A stretch of 64,000 bases of DNA from Crambe crambe. Its lineage: Eukaryota; Porifera; Demospongiae; Poecilosclerida; Crambeidae. Made by a program: the position numbers and the translations under genes. Location: NCBI GenBank assembly GCA_963924555.1, contig OZ004598.1:3310501-3374500 (forward strand). Reading direction: 5' to 3'. This document shows positions 1 through 11,561 of this stretch, in pieces. Each line of letters begins with the position of its first letter. Positions within the stretch are counted from its first letter, which is position 1. The notes under the pieces were generated by a model. That model ran no database searches, was not told the origin of the DNA, and saw nothing but the letters and a program-made list of their open reading frames with translations.

Positions 1-1944
1 GTCAGTGACTTAATTCTGTGCCAATACAAGTATTCACATTAAATGGCAGCATTTTAAGTCAGAGTAGGTCCCTGGTAATTAGAATAATAGGCCGACTTAT
101 TTCAGTGCCATGATAATGATAATAACTAAATGGGCAATTATTTGAGTATAAGTAATGCTGACATGGTGATTGAAAGTATGAAATAAATTTGCAAGGTAAT
201 GTACACAAGATTTTAACACAGTCTCTAGCTAAAACAGTTTCTTCACATCATATTATTTCATTTTCCATGCATAAGTCACGAGGGGGGTACCTTGCACCAA
301 GACAATTATGAGAAAACTGGCTGTACATATTAATGACAAGTTGGTATATAATATCCACTCACTCCACTTGACGTATGAGACCTTTACGAGGTTCTGGCGG
401 ATTTCTATTAGCTATCAGTATGTGAGCAACTGTTAACAATAACTCAATATCTATTACAAGTTTGTGTTTGTGGTCAGTTATGAATAATTTTAACCAGTGA
501 GGTCTCGTCTCATACCTGGTATGAAGTAGCTAGTTGCTACATAACCATTGTAAATCTTTCTTTTGAGTCCAAAATCAAATTGGTGGGGGTAGCATCATGG
601 AGATATGGATGGAAATAAAAATCGAAAAAATATGGGGGTTGGGGGTGAGGCTGGCTGTAGATAGTGGGTGGGAGGCCACCACTATAATCATAGGGTGATC
701 TGGAAGCATTCATCTTCAGAAGTATCACTGTATCAGTGCACAATGTTGGGCATTCACTGAGGGGGACTAAGGCCCATAGTTAATCGGGGGGGGGGGGAAC
801 TTCAGCCCCTCAGGTTCCTGTGTCACTGTACTATGTTGAGCACAGATCCTTTTTTATGGAGCACCAATGACAGAGACCAGTTATCTACCTATGTGATAGG
901 ATAGGGTATACAAAATTCAGCAGGGACTAAAATGAAGAAAAGTCAACTCTTCTTGAAGTACAGATGAAAGATGGTGCTCTCTTACACTTATTGTGGTATT
1001 CGTAAGCAAATAGCTATTATGCAAATGATGTAACTATGGCATCAAAATATTGTGAAATACAAAATCAAAAGTTACTTAGTGATCCTATAAAATACTTTCA
1101 CTTGAAAGAGTAAAGGCTCTTAAAGATTATGAAGATAAACTAGTAGCTAACTTCTCTCAAAGATGCTGATCTCACGAGTTTTGCCAAAGAGGCATTAGAG
1201 AGAGGATTTGATTTGTTCATATCCTGCTCACTCAAGATTATGTGTACGAGATGATTGATAATAGTATTCATTATGAGTAATGGCTAAACTAATTTATTTT
1301 TAACTACCTTACATAAAGAATCGAATAAAACCAATATGAAGAAACAGGCAAAGGGTTTGACATCTCCAGGTACGGTACAGCTTATACATGTTTATCATAC
1401 AGGAACATGGTTTTGTGGTAGAATGGTTATGATGAGGTCAAATGAAATGTGTACATGCATATCTCTGAGGATGAATTTGATATTTTAATAACACTGAATC
1501 TTGTGCATCATAATTACCCTCTATACTTGCGGTAATCTATCAGCTATGCCTATGATCAGAGGGACATTGGTCACTTCTTGTGCTGCTGTCACGTCAGTCA
1601 TGTCTGGTGGTTGTCCCGTCTCACCTCCTGTTATAATCACGCCATCACTGTAGAAGAATTCAGCCGCTTTAGCGAATGTTGCTACTGTAAATAATTGGCT
1701 TGTTTACAGCTTGTACAGCAGAGCAATTATTTTTGTTGAATTTACACTGTACATGTGTTGCAATCATAATTATTTTTGACTTTTATCATTATCACAGTTT
1801 TAAATAATTGCCCATTTAGTTATAATCATTATCATGGCACTGAATTAAGTCAGTCTATTATTCTAATTACCAGGGACCTACTTTGACTTAAAATACTGTC
1901 ATTTATTGTGAATACTTGTATTGGCATGGAATTAAGTCACTGAC
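1..1944. mobile_element. TIR element of about 1.9 kb, non-autonomous
   Basis: The first ~143 bases and bases ~1,800-1,944 are inverted copies of each other with scattered mismatches; the outer end reads gtcagtgacttaattc on both sides. The left end coincides with the window start, so the true left border and target duplication cannot be seen. No transposase reading frame is visible inside. The interior holds one isolated BtpA-like exon (separate entry). Just right of the element, 1,945-2,045, further short copies of the end motif (gacttaattcagtgccat and variants) occur, so the right border may be a cluster of nested ends. It could also be two inverted copies of a short element flanking ordinary DNA. 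Confidence 0.6.
1527..1684 (-). pseudogene. Isolated exon of a BtpA-family protein (fragment)
   Basis: On the minus strand an acceptor (tttacag) is followed by an open stretch containing AKAAEFFYSDGVIITGGETG and, further on, VTNVPLIIG. This matches the C-terminal part of the BtpA/SgcQ family, a TIM-barrel family present in bacteria, plants and some invertebrates (the nematode F13E9.13 type); the run DGVIITG-ETG is its signature. A possible donor (CAA|gtatag) closes it at 1,527; otherwise a stop follows at once. I found no neighbouring BtpA exon within the window on either side. It is either a captured or stranded exon inside the TIR element, or one exon of a gene that continues beyond the left edge. 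Family assignment is good; gene status is unsure. Confidence 0.6.
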
Positions 1945-2976
1945 TTAATTCAGTGCCATGTATACTCGTGGCATGTTTGACTTAAATCAATGCCATGAGT
2001 GAATCAAGGCATGGATGACTTAATTCAATGCCATGAGTAACTCAAGGCATTTTTACTTCTTTTATGTCAAGTTCTGCACAACCCTTTGCCTAGCCTAAGA
2101 AGAAGTCAGACCGGCACCCTGGGGTGTATTTGATCTTTATCATATCCATCAGGCATTATAATCTCAGGGAACAACTGCTATGCAAATGCAGTCTTGCAAT
2201 GTATGTTGGGCAGCACCTGTTATAACAACAATCTTTTTTCCATCTTCATTATCATTATCATTATTATTTATTGTCATCATCACAAATTAGTTTTCACACT
2301 GAGTACATGTAAATAGACAAAAATTTGTGTAGCTAAGCCTTGAAGCAATTGAGTTAATGCTATATTATTAAAGTAGGAGGGAAGAGCCATTCCATCGTAC
2401 CCCATCCACTGCTTGCTTCTCTGCAAACAAGGGACATGACGATACATCCTTTTGTGGGGAGTAGCAAGTATTGCTGCTGTTATTTATATGCAGGGCAGAG
2501 TACTCCTTCCATAGACTATGGTAGTCTGGCAACATACAATACTGCAAGTTGTCAGATTGGAATTTCCATTATGGAAAATTAAGTATTTTGGTAATATTGT
2601 TGTGGTTCTTGAGTTTGGTGATGGATGGTTACTTGACTCACTTGTTGCTGAAGGGGGAGTGAAGTAGGGATTTAAGTTGGATATAGCCTAGGTGTGGTTA
2701 CTGAAATTAGGAGGGCTGAGAGTGATAGGAATAGTAATAATGCAGCTATATTTTATGGCTATCCCTACTTAACTTTTTATTTAGAAGAAATTTTTTGCGC
2801 TCATTGAGAATGTTTCCGCGCTTCGCGCTCGGGGGTGTGGCTACGCCAGACTAAGACTATGGAAGGCCATCAACATATTAAACTACACTTGCCTGAGTTT
2901 ATGAGCCAAGCCTATAACCAAGGTACACCCCAAAGTGTCTGAAAGTCTCCAATTCTTTCTTAAGCAAAGCATAGCC
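1945..2976. other. Non-coding stretch, repeat debris
   Basis: No coding exon could be supported. It begins with short degenerate copies of the TIR-end motif (1,945-2,045). Around 2,810-2,850 a GC-rich phrase (gcgcttcgcgctcgggggtgtggctacgcc) is of the kind that recurs in dispersed sponge repeats; a similar phrase sits at 14,850-14,900. The remainder is AT-rich and featureless to my reading. Confidence 0.5.
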
Positions 2977-3056
2977 AATAGCGCGCCAAAACCGCGCCAA
3001 TTTGCCTCCTTCTTGGGGGCGGGGCCCGGGGAGGTAAAGGGTCGGCTAGCAGCTCG
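2977..3056 (+). promoter_or_regulatory. Putative promoter of the Death-ROC gene
   Basis: A sudden GC-rich block precedes the first coding exon. It holds two overlapping E2F-like motifs (gcgcgccaaaaccgcgccaa) and a GC box (tgggggcggggccc), with no TATA box at the expected distance. The surrounding DNA is AT-rich, so the block stands out. Promoter function is inferred from position and motif content only. Confidence 0.4.
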
Positions 3057-3104
3057 TTGCATGCCGTTGGAGTTAGTTTAACGTTTGAACGTTACAGCTT
3101 AGTC

Positions 3105-6100
3105 ATGGATGCCAACAAGTGGGGAGAGCCCCCCAGGAAAAAAAGAAAGGTTGCAGCTTCCCGTCCTCCAACTAGTGAGGAGACCCTTCCTCCCCCTGAT
3201 GAATCTTCTGATCCTCCAGACCCTCCTAGTCTAAACGCAGGGAGTGAACCTCCCCCTGATGAGTCCGCTGATCGTCCAGACCCTCCTAGTCTAAACAAAG
3301 GGAGTGAACTTCCCCCTGATGAGTCCGCTGATCCTCCAGACCCTGATGAGTCCTCCGATCCAGACACAGAAAGTGAACCTCCCTCTGATGAGTTCTCTGA
3401 TCCAGACACAGAAAGTGAACCTCCCTCTGATGAGTTCTCTGATCCAGACACAGAAAATGAACCTCCCTCTGATGAGTTCTCTGATCCAGACACAGAAAGT
3501 GAACCTCCCTCTGATGAGTCCTCTGATCTAGACACAGGAAGTGAACCTCCCTCTGATGAGTTCTCTGATCCAGACACAGGAAGTGAACATCCCTCTGATG
3601 AGTCCTATGATCCAGACACAGGAAGTGAACATCCCTCTGATGAGTCCTATGATCCAGACTCAAGAAGTGAACCTCCAGAGTCCTATGATCCAGACGCAGG
3701 AAGTGAACCTCCAGAGTCCTATGATCCAGACACAAGAACTGAGCCTCCAGAGTCCTATGATCCAGACACAAGAACTGAACCTCCAGAGTCCTACGATCCA
3801 GACACAGGAAGTGAACCTCCAGAGTCCTATGATCTAGACATAAGAAGTGAACCTCCAGAGTCCTATGATCCAGACACAAGAGGTGAACCTCCAGAGTCCT
3901 ATGATCTAGACATAAGAAGTGAACCTCCAGAGTCCTATGATCCAGACACAAGAAGTGAACCTTGCTCTGGTGAGTCCTCTGATCCTCCTAGTGTAGATGC
4001 AGGAAGTGACTCAAACTTGAGTGGATCAACAAGGACTGAGGCTAGTCCTCCATCAAGGAAGATGTCCAGGCAGGAACGAAGGAGAAAGGAGAGGATGGAA
4101 CGAAAGTTTAAAGGTAGCTGCATACTAATAGTAGCTATAGATTGCCCTATGATTTTATTTTGTCAGTGGGCTCTTAAAAAAACTTGTAATGGCAAAAAAA
4201 TTTATTCAAGTGCAACTTGATAGGCAGTCAATGCTCGTATTTGTTGCCTTGTCATCCTTAGATTAATCAGGCGAAGATTCATCACTTTTACCAGATGTGA
4301 TATTAATAGGGTACTGTAGCCAGTATGTATGAGGTAAGTGAGGCAGTTGCCTCCTCTGATTGTGATTTTTGACCTTCATAATAGTACCAGGGCCGGATCC
4401 AGATAGGTGGAGTTGCAGGACTAGGGTAGCACACACACACTGGGCCATGGGGAAGCGTGCAAGAGAAAGCATATGTTGCATAGCAGCCTGACACTTGGTC
4501 AATATTGGCATATGTCTGGTCATTATTTGTCAGGACAAAAGTACTTGTCAAAATGCACACTGATGCAATGTCTAGTTAAAAACTATACATTGTGGGGACA
4601 TCATGTTCTGTCAATATCAATTTCTTATAACACCAGGTATGTCCCTGGTGTTATCTTAATTAGTGTGTCATAGTATAGTTGTGTTGATTTTATTGATAAT
4701 GTTTTATTTCCAGCTCCTCCCCTCATTGTGGAGAATGTAATGGCAGTCCTAAAGACACTTCCATGGAGGGACATTGGTCTCTTCCTGGATGTCCCTTCCT
4801 CCAAATGTGATGCCATTGCATTAGAAAACTCCACAGATAGACAAAGACTGGCAGCTGTCATCCGATACTGGATCCTGAGGGACCCTTATGCCTCCTGGAG
4901 GGGGCTTATACATGAGCTTGAAGGGAATGGCAAGTGGCATGATGTAGTCGACAGGATACGGAAGTATGCAGAGAAACAAACAGGTCAGTGAGCGTCATTG
5001 ATTGTTGTTGCCCAATGCACTGCACATACAGCAAGAAAGCAAAAACCTTGAGTGTATAGTGACAATAATCACTGAAAGGACGAAGGGGGACAGACACTGC
5101 TTTCCATGTATGGAAATGAGGGGATCATGCATTTAGCAATGTGAGGTCACTCTCCCCCTCCCAATATCACTGAGCAGCCTAATAGTTGTGTTGGTTGCAT
5201 AGCAACAGGATAAACTCCTCACCCTCCTCCCAGATTGATTGTTTTTGTCCAGTGCCATGCCCAACCCTCGACTAATACTGTGAATTCTGTGGGCGTATCT
5301 TATCTGGGGTAATAGAAATGTTTGTGTCCCCCCAGACCCCAGCCTCACCTCTCGCAGTTTATTAGCTGCTCTGGACACTGTGAAGAATGCAAAGACTGCC
5401 AGTGACTATGCTTACTTGGAGAATGTATTCGAGATACCAGAACCTAAGTGGAGGGAGATGAGATCACAATATGTTGAAGAGGACACCTACCGTGGTGAAC
5501 TGGTGCACTATTACCTTGGTACCCATCCACAAGCTAGTTGGAATCACCTGGCTGGGACACTTCTTTACTATGACCAAAACAGTGCTCTTGTGAAAGTGGA
5601 GGGGAAGGTTAAAGCTGATAAAGGTAGGTGTGCGGTAGACGACATAGTGAGGGAAGGAAGACTGTAATCATGTGATTGGTCTACAGTGGATCCTCTGTCT
5701 TCATTTACAGAAATTATCAAGGGACACAAAATTTGAGTGTTAATTGACACTGAATGTTTTCATAATAGCTCTGTGTGTAGCTATTGTTCAAGGGGGCAAG
5801 ATTGTACCTGGACTCCCTCCCAACTCATTAGAGTAGCAATTTCTGATTCACTTGTGGTTTAAAAGTTATTTGGTGCTTTTGTACATATGCCTTGTCATGG
5901 CATAAGCAAGAAACTTCTGAATCATTGGTCCAACAATACAGTTTAAGCTACATCATGGCCAGTGGAAGTGACTATCAGTCAGCAGGGGGAGGGGCTAGCA
6001 TATGGAGGGCATTAATTAATGATTGAATGATTATGTTAGAGGTATTCCCACTATGAATATTATGCAAGTGAATACATACACTTGATGGCAGTTGATATGG

Positions 6101-9100
6101 GGTGCCAATTGTGTATATATTTTTTGATTTTTATATGTCGCTAGGCATGGGGCTAATGGCCTATTATTCTATTCTGCAGTGCTCCTCCAGCAGACCTATT
6201 ATTCTTTTCATAGTAGCCTATTATTCTCAACAAAAATGTCCTGAAAGAGTACATTATGAACTGTGTGTAGCATTTAACAGTTTTCCCCAAAAGGATGTAA
6301 AAAATTTTATGCTCAGAATGCAATACTAGCACTCAAAAGCACCCATGTGTAGGGAAGGGAGCGAGCTATAACAATGACTGAAGCCTATTATTCTGGTTTT
6401 TTAGCCTATTCCAGTGAGGCCCTATTATTCCCATTATTATGCCAGCATATTAGCCCCATGCCTATATGTCGCCATATATTTATAAATGCAGCACTCCATT
6501 TAGAAATTGAGCACTCCACGCAGCACCCATATATAAATGGAACACTTCATATATAAATGGAGTGCTCCATCTATAAATACAGCCAGTGAACATAAAAATA
6601 GGGTGCCAAGTGGGTCAATAGTAATATTAAATTTTGTTTGACATTTATAATAGAGCACTCCATATATAAATGCAGAACTTTATACATGAGTTGCTGTATT
6701 TAAAAAAAAAAGTTTGAACTCCATTTAATTTCATAAATTGCATTTTCATAAAGAATAGGGATGGCCAGGGCCACCCTGAATAGTCATTAGTATGCAAGTT
6801 ATCTTGAAAGCCAAAGTACAGTGGAATATGGATGTGTCATCATGTATACATAGACTATATATATTTTCTATTTTCCGAGAGAAATGGAAATAACAGTTAG
6901 TATGCACTGAGTGTAACCAAGCCATAGTGCAGTATCCATAGACTATTTCCAATTTTCTATATGTATGGTCACAGGTGTGATTGTTGAACAGTTAGTATGT
7001 ATAATGTGTGACCTTAAAATTATAAGCCAAAAGTACAGTGCAAGTGTCGGGTCAAAATTTCTTGGGTACTATTTTAGCTATAGGCCTGGCCTGGGAACAA
7101 AAGAGCAACCCATTACAATCATTATGCTCTAATATGAAATAGCTCTAATTTGCAATCATTAAAAAAATTATGCCTCTAACCTGGCCACCCTAAGGAAAAC
7201 CATTTTCCTATGCCACTGCCATGTGTTTGGCTTATCAGTGTATGCCAGGATTTAACTGCTTGGCTCAATAAATGCATTTCACTTGCACTAACTAGCTAAG
7301 CACATGGAGGTCACACTTTAATCACATGATAGAATATGGTGCTATAAGGAGTGTTTGATTTTTTTATGGATTAATTCGAAGTTCTGCATTTATATATGGA
7401 GTGCTCCATTATAAATGTTATTACACATGGCATGCACACCCTATTTTATGTGACTAGCTGTATTTATAAATGAAGTATTCTATTTATATATATGAAGTGT
7501 TCCATTTATATTATGGAGTGCTGGAGTGCTCTATTTCTAAATTGAGTGCTGCTAAATGGCGACATATATAAAAATCATTAACTTGATGTAGTCGTTAGAG
7601 CATCAACTGAAGTAATGCACACTGCATGAGCTCATACTATTTTTATTTATTGTTGAAGGGACTTATTTTTATTGCTTGGCTCATGTTTTATTCCTCCCAC
7701 AGACCCCTCCCTCACCCTCGCTAATCTCACTCAGCTGCTACAGGATGTGAGGAATTGGTATAAGATTGGTGATAGTCTCAACATCCCCTTCTCAGTGCTT
7801 GACAGTATTAAATTACAAAACTCCAGTAGGTCAAAGCACAGGAAGGCTTTGGGGGAGTGGTACCTGAACAATCATCCATGTCCATCATGGAGAGATGTGG
7901 CTCATGCTCTATATATGGGGAAGGAGCATGGAGTCCTGGAAGTGTTGAAGAGTCGCTACCTTAAAGGTGAGCGTTGTTTTCTGTGATGGTTTCTGGAACT
8001 GTGGCATCATTATATGTGAGCCTCATCTCCTCTCTCTCTCACTATCCTGACCTGGAGTGATTGCATGGGGAGGGCATTAGGTTCAGTGGGGAAATAGATT
8101 GAATGTCTGTATGAGTATTATTTTAATTAGCTTAGGTGGGGCTGGTCCCCTCCCACCCCCATTGTTTTTTGTTTATTTGTTTATCTGGGATTCCTATAAT
8201 GCATGCCCTCCCATCTCATTGAGAGGACTTCTGATATGTGTATATTAGTTAAGTCCACTCTAAGGTTGATGTGATATACCGGGTGTGGGAACACTCCTTG
8301 CTCCAATTGATCTGCCTCCCCCCCCTGCGGGGGCTCTTAATTAAATCACTCCCTGAATATTCATACTTCTGTAGGTGAAATACCTGGCTACAATCATGTT
8401 ATATTTTTTGAATGTAGGTTCATCAGAGTCGCGTAGATTGTACAACAAGGCAATGAAGGAAGGATCCATCAGAGCTCAGATCAATAAAATTCTCCTCTAT
8501 GGAGCTCCTGGGACAGGCAAGTCCAGCTCCATGGACCTGTTCATCGGAAACCCTCCGAGAGAAGTCAGAACAAGCACTCCTCTAGCAGCTCGTCCAATCA
8601 CTATGTTCCATGTTGGCATCACCAGCAAGGAGTGGAAGAAACTTTCTCCAGAGGAAAGAAAACAAATATTAGCTGGAGCCATAGCTGCTCACTCTCCTCA
8701 TGATGCCACCCAGTCCCCCGAGGGTTCTGATTCTGCCGAGGGTTCTGATTCTGGTGAGGATTCTGACTCTGGTGGTGAAATGTCTACTGGAATGGAAAGT
8801 GGTATCGATCTTAAAGCTCACACCATAAAAGACAGATCTTCGACACACAATCGAAATCCTCGAGTACACCCAGTGTCCCTCTCCAGTCCAACAGCTTCTA
8901 GAAAACCAAAGCCAAAGAGTAAGAGCTCACTGCCATTCATTACCATACATGATGAACTAATAAAGCTAATGGACGAGTCCTTTGAGTCAGACAAACCCCC
9001 ATCCACCTTCCGTAAGCTCTACCTGATTGACTCTGGAGGGCAACCACAGTTCCACGAGGTGCTACCCATATTTCTTCGTCGAATGTCGTTGTATATTTTC

Positions 9101-10881
9101 GTCTTCAAGTTGTCAGAAGATCTTGCCACCAAACCCATGGTGGAGTATTTTGATGGTAGTGGGCAGTGTGTGGGGACCCCTTACCGATCGGCCCAGTCTC
9201 ATGAGCAGCTGCTGAAACATTGTCTCCGCACCATGCATACTCACAGATCAGACAGCAAGAGTGGAGGCGAATGCTCCAGAATCATGATCGTGGGGACCCA
9301 CAGGGACGAAGAACATAAGTGTACGAGTGAATCACGAAAGGAGAAGAATAAAAAGTTAGCAGATATACTGCTTCCAGCATTCCAAGATGAAGTCATCTAT
9401 TATAAACAGAACGAGTTGATCTTTCCAGTCAATGCCAAAAAACCTGTGAAATTTGACAAATGCATAGCAAGAAAGGTCCAAGGTTTAGTCCTGGATGAGT
9501 GTAAGCCTGTCTCTATAGATGTGCCTCTCCAGTATTTCTCTTTGGAAATACTCCTAGAAGAAGTGAGCCTTTCTCTAGATAGAGGTGTACTGAGCAAAGA
9601 AGAGTGCCTTAGAGCAGCAAAAGATCTCTACTTTGATGAGCACTCTCTCGATGCGGCTCTCCAGTTTCTAGACGAGATTTCAGCAGTCTTCTATTTCCCT
9701 GAGATTCTGGAGGGTGTTGTATTCACAAACCCTCAGGTCCTCTTGGACAAGGTGACTGAGTTGGTGGAGAAAATCTTCTGCTTGAGGGAAAATATTGATG
9801 GTGTGGCTATAGGATTAACTGGAAGCTGGCAGAAGTTCAAAGAGCATGGCATCATTAGCTTAGAGCTTCTGCAAAGGGAAGAATTTAACAAGCATTATGT
9901 TCCTGAAATCTTTGCTCCAGTAGATCTGGTGAAGTTGTTCAAAGTGTTGCTTATTATTGCCGACTTTAGTGCTTCACAGTACTTCATGCCTGCCCTCCTT
10001 CCTCTCCTGGAAAAAGAGAAGGTTTGCGAGTATCGCGTGTCCAATGATTCCGTTTTAGCTCCCCTTGCTCTGTCCTTCCCTCTAGGGGGGCCTCGTCTTG
10101 GCACCTACTGCAGTCTCACCTGCTTTTTGGTCTCCCACGACAACCAGTTTCCATGTCCTTGGAAAATCGTACTTCTCCCTCACTCCAACACTCCAGCTTG
10201 CCTCAATCGTAATTGCACCAGGTTTTCTGTTCCTGGCTACCCTGGCTCTGTCACACTCATAGACACATTCACACATTTCGAAGTTCATGTGCACACTGCT
10301 GAGAAAGTGTGCAGCAAGATGTCTTCCTTTGTCTCCCGAGCCATATTTGCTGGTCTGAGGAAAGCAACACTGGTCCTTGGCTACAACAACTCCATCCCAT
10401 CGAAAGCATTGCTCTGTCCGTGTGATCATGATGGGAGTGACCCTCATATTGCCATGTTTGGAGATGGAATCTGGACCTGCAGTCAAAATCTCAATGAATT
10501 TGGAGATCTTACTTCAAGACAGCTGCCATGGTGTGAACAAGAAGATCCTCTTTCTACTAACTGTATGTCTGTCTATACCATTCAGTGTACATTATTATTC
10601 TCTTGCATGCAGCACCACTGGACTTGAGGACAGTGCAAGATGTGTTGTGGAATGCCAAATGCAAGTGGTATAACCTCGGTCTGGAGCTCAGCTTGGACAA
10701 ATCAACTCTCGATGCAATCCAAATCAGCTGTCATCAACAAGTGGAGGACTGTTTTCGTGAAGTTCTTTCTAAATGGATTGATTTAGTGACCCCATCATGG
10801 AAGGCACTGGTGAAGGCCCTGAGGGCACCCTCTGTGGACTTTCCTCATATAGCTTCCAAGATTGAAAGCAAGTATATTTGA
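3105..10881 (+). CDS. Multi-Death-domain, ROC-like GTPase protein (six exons)
   Basis: Exons: 3,105-4,113; 4,714-4,983; 5,336-5,623; 7,703-7,966; 8,418-10,562; 10,613-10,881. All splice sites are GT-AG, all introns are phase 1, and the frame closes on TGA (about 1,414 residues). Exon 1 has a basic NLS-like run (PPRKKRKV) near the start, then an acidic repeat array. Exons 2, 3, 4 and 6 each encode one Death-fold module with the pattern of a buried Trp (RDPYASWRGL, THPQASWNHL, NHPCPSWRDV, LVTPSWKAL). Exon 5 encodes a ROC/Ras-like GTPase: P-loop GAPGTGKSS (8,501-8,527), switch-II-type DSGGQPQ (9,029-9,049) and a guanine-specificity-like VGTHRD, followed by a COR-like helical region. Between P-loop and switch lies an unusual acidic Ser/Asp-rich insert. 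Such proteins are thought to act in cell-death or immune signalling; the exact role here is unknown. The ATG at 3,105 is preferred over 3,057 because the decayed copy at 11,297 keeps it and not the upstream one. Confidence 0.85.
3180..3960 (+). repeat. In-frame coding minisatellite in exon 1
   Basis: Exon 1 contains a tandem array in two forms. Six to eight 14-residue units of the type EPPSDEFSDPDTES (42 bp) are followed by about nine 12-residue units of the type EPPESYDPDTRS (36 bp), the short unit being the long one minus two residues (6 bp). All units stay in frame, so copy-number change does not break the protein. The array is strongly acidic and Pro/Ser-rich, hence probably disordered. 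It leaves the other strand open as well, which gives spurious long frames. Confidence 0.9.
6125..7577. mobile_element. Inverted-repeat element rich in 'ataaatggagtgctccat' units
   Basis: The left arm (from tgatttttatatgtcgcca, interrupted by a later insertion) and the right arm (7,340-7,577, ending tggcgacatatataaaaatca) are inverted copies. Both arms carry many variants of the phrase ataaatggagtgctccat. No transposase is visible, so it is a non-autonomous element. Borders are approximate because the left arm is interrupted. Confidence 0.55.
6142..6464. mobile_element. hAT-like MITE with 8-bp target duplication
   Basis: Ends are perfect inverted repeats of 15 bp (taggcatggggctaa on the left, ttagccccatgccta on the right). 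The 8 bp tatgtcgc lies immediately outside both ends (6,134-6,141 and 6,465-6,472). An 8-bp duplication is typical of hAT transposons. At 323 bp with no reading frame it is non-autonomous. It sits inside the left arm of the larger inverted-repeat element and is therefore younger. Confidence 0.8.
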
Positions 10882-11296
10882 CTAGACTGTTTCCCCCTAA
10901 AGCCTGTTTCCATCTATTTTCTATTCTATAGTCTTGCCTTCCTTGTAAAGTTTATCGATTTGTTTGTCTGGTTTGTCTGGGAAAAATTTTTTTCTTTAAT
11001 GTGTATCAGGAGCCAATACTAAGTACTTTTCTTTTAATTTTAAAATCCTGTGAATATTCTGCAGTGGCAATACATAAAATTGATTTGCTGAGTTGAAGAT
11101 CTAAAGTTGATTGTGTGAGTGTCTAACTAGTTCTGCTGCTGCTGGCATTAGTGCTACTGCTGGTACTAGAAACCACACCCACTGTTACATAATCACATCC
11201 ACACCACTTTTGTCAGGCCACACCCTCTACTTGAACTTACAAGTTTAAAGTGCCTTATTTATAAGGATGAATAGTTTGAATGTTACAGCTGCTTAT
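10882..11296. other. 3' flank of the Death-ROC gene
   Basis: No coding signal. It presumably holds the 3' UTR. A short stretch near 11,160-11,230 (ccacaccc, ccacacc phrases) resembles dispersed repeat sequence. Confidence 0.4.
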
Positions 11297-11561
11297 ATGG
11301 ATACCGACAAGTGGGGTGAGCCCCCATGCAAGAAAAAAGGTTGCAGTTTCCTGTCCTCCAGCTACTGAGAAGACCCTCCCTTCCCCTCTGATCATTGAAG
11401 CCTTTTCTCCAGACACCAAACTTCACACAACTCCCCCTCCTCCAGACCTCCCTAGTGAAGTGACTCAAATTTGAGTGGATTAACAAGGACTGAGGTTAGT
11501 CCTCCATCAAGGAAGACATCCAGGTAGGAACGAAGGAGAAAGGAAAGGATGGAATGATAGG
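11297..11561 (+). pseudogene. Decayed copy of Death-ROC exon 1
   Basis: The sequence matches exon 1 of the gene at 3,105 at both ends: the start MD-DKWGEPP, the basic stretch, and the end region with SPPSRK and the Arg-rich tail up to a former donor (tag|gtagtt). Almost all of the acidic repeat array is missing. Internal stops and frameshifts are present and the first Arg-Lys run is changed, so it cannot be a working exon. None of the Death or GTPase exons follow. It lies about 400 bp downstream of the parent gene in the same orientation, a local tandem duplication. Confidence 0.8.

Larger units (their letters stand above)
5624..7702. other. Intron 3 of the Death-ROC gene, filled with nested repeats
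   Basis: The long intron is mostly occupied by an inverted-repeat element (about 6,125-7,577) that has a smaller element inserted in one of its arms (6,142-6,464). The remainder (5,624-6,120 and 7,580-7,702) has no recognisable gene. Confidence 0.6.

Noticed and set aside
2100-2230. Possible additional BtpA exon on the minus strand
   Set aside because: A short open stretch exists but shows no BtpA-like residues and has poor splice sites.
3286-3951. Long open frame on the minus strand (CLDHRTLEVHF repeats) across the acidic array
   Set aside because: It is the shadow of an in-frame 36/42-bp repeat; periodic units whose length is a multiple of three keep all frames open. The plus-strand frame has splice-site and domain support.
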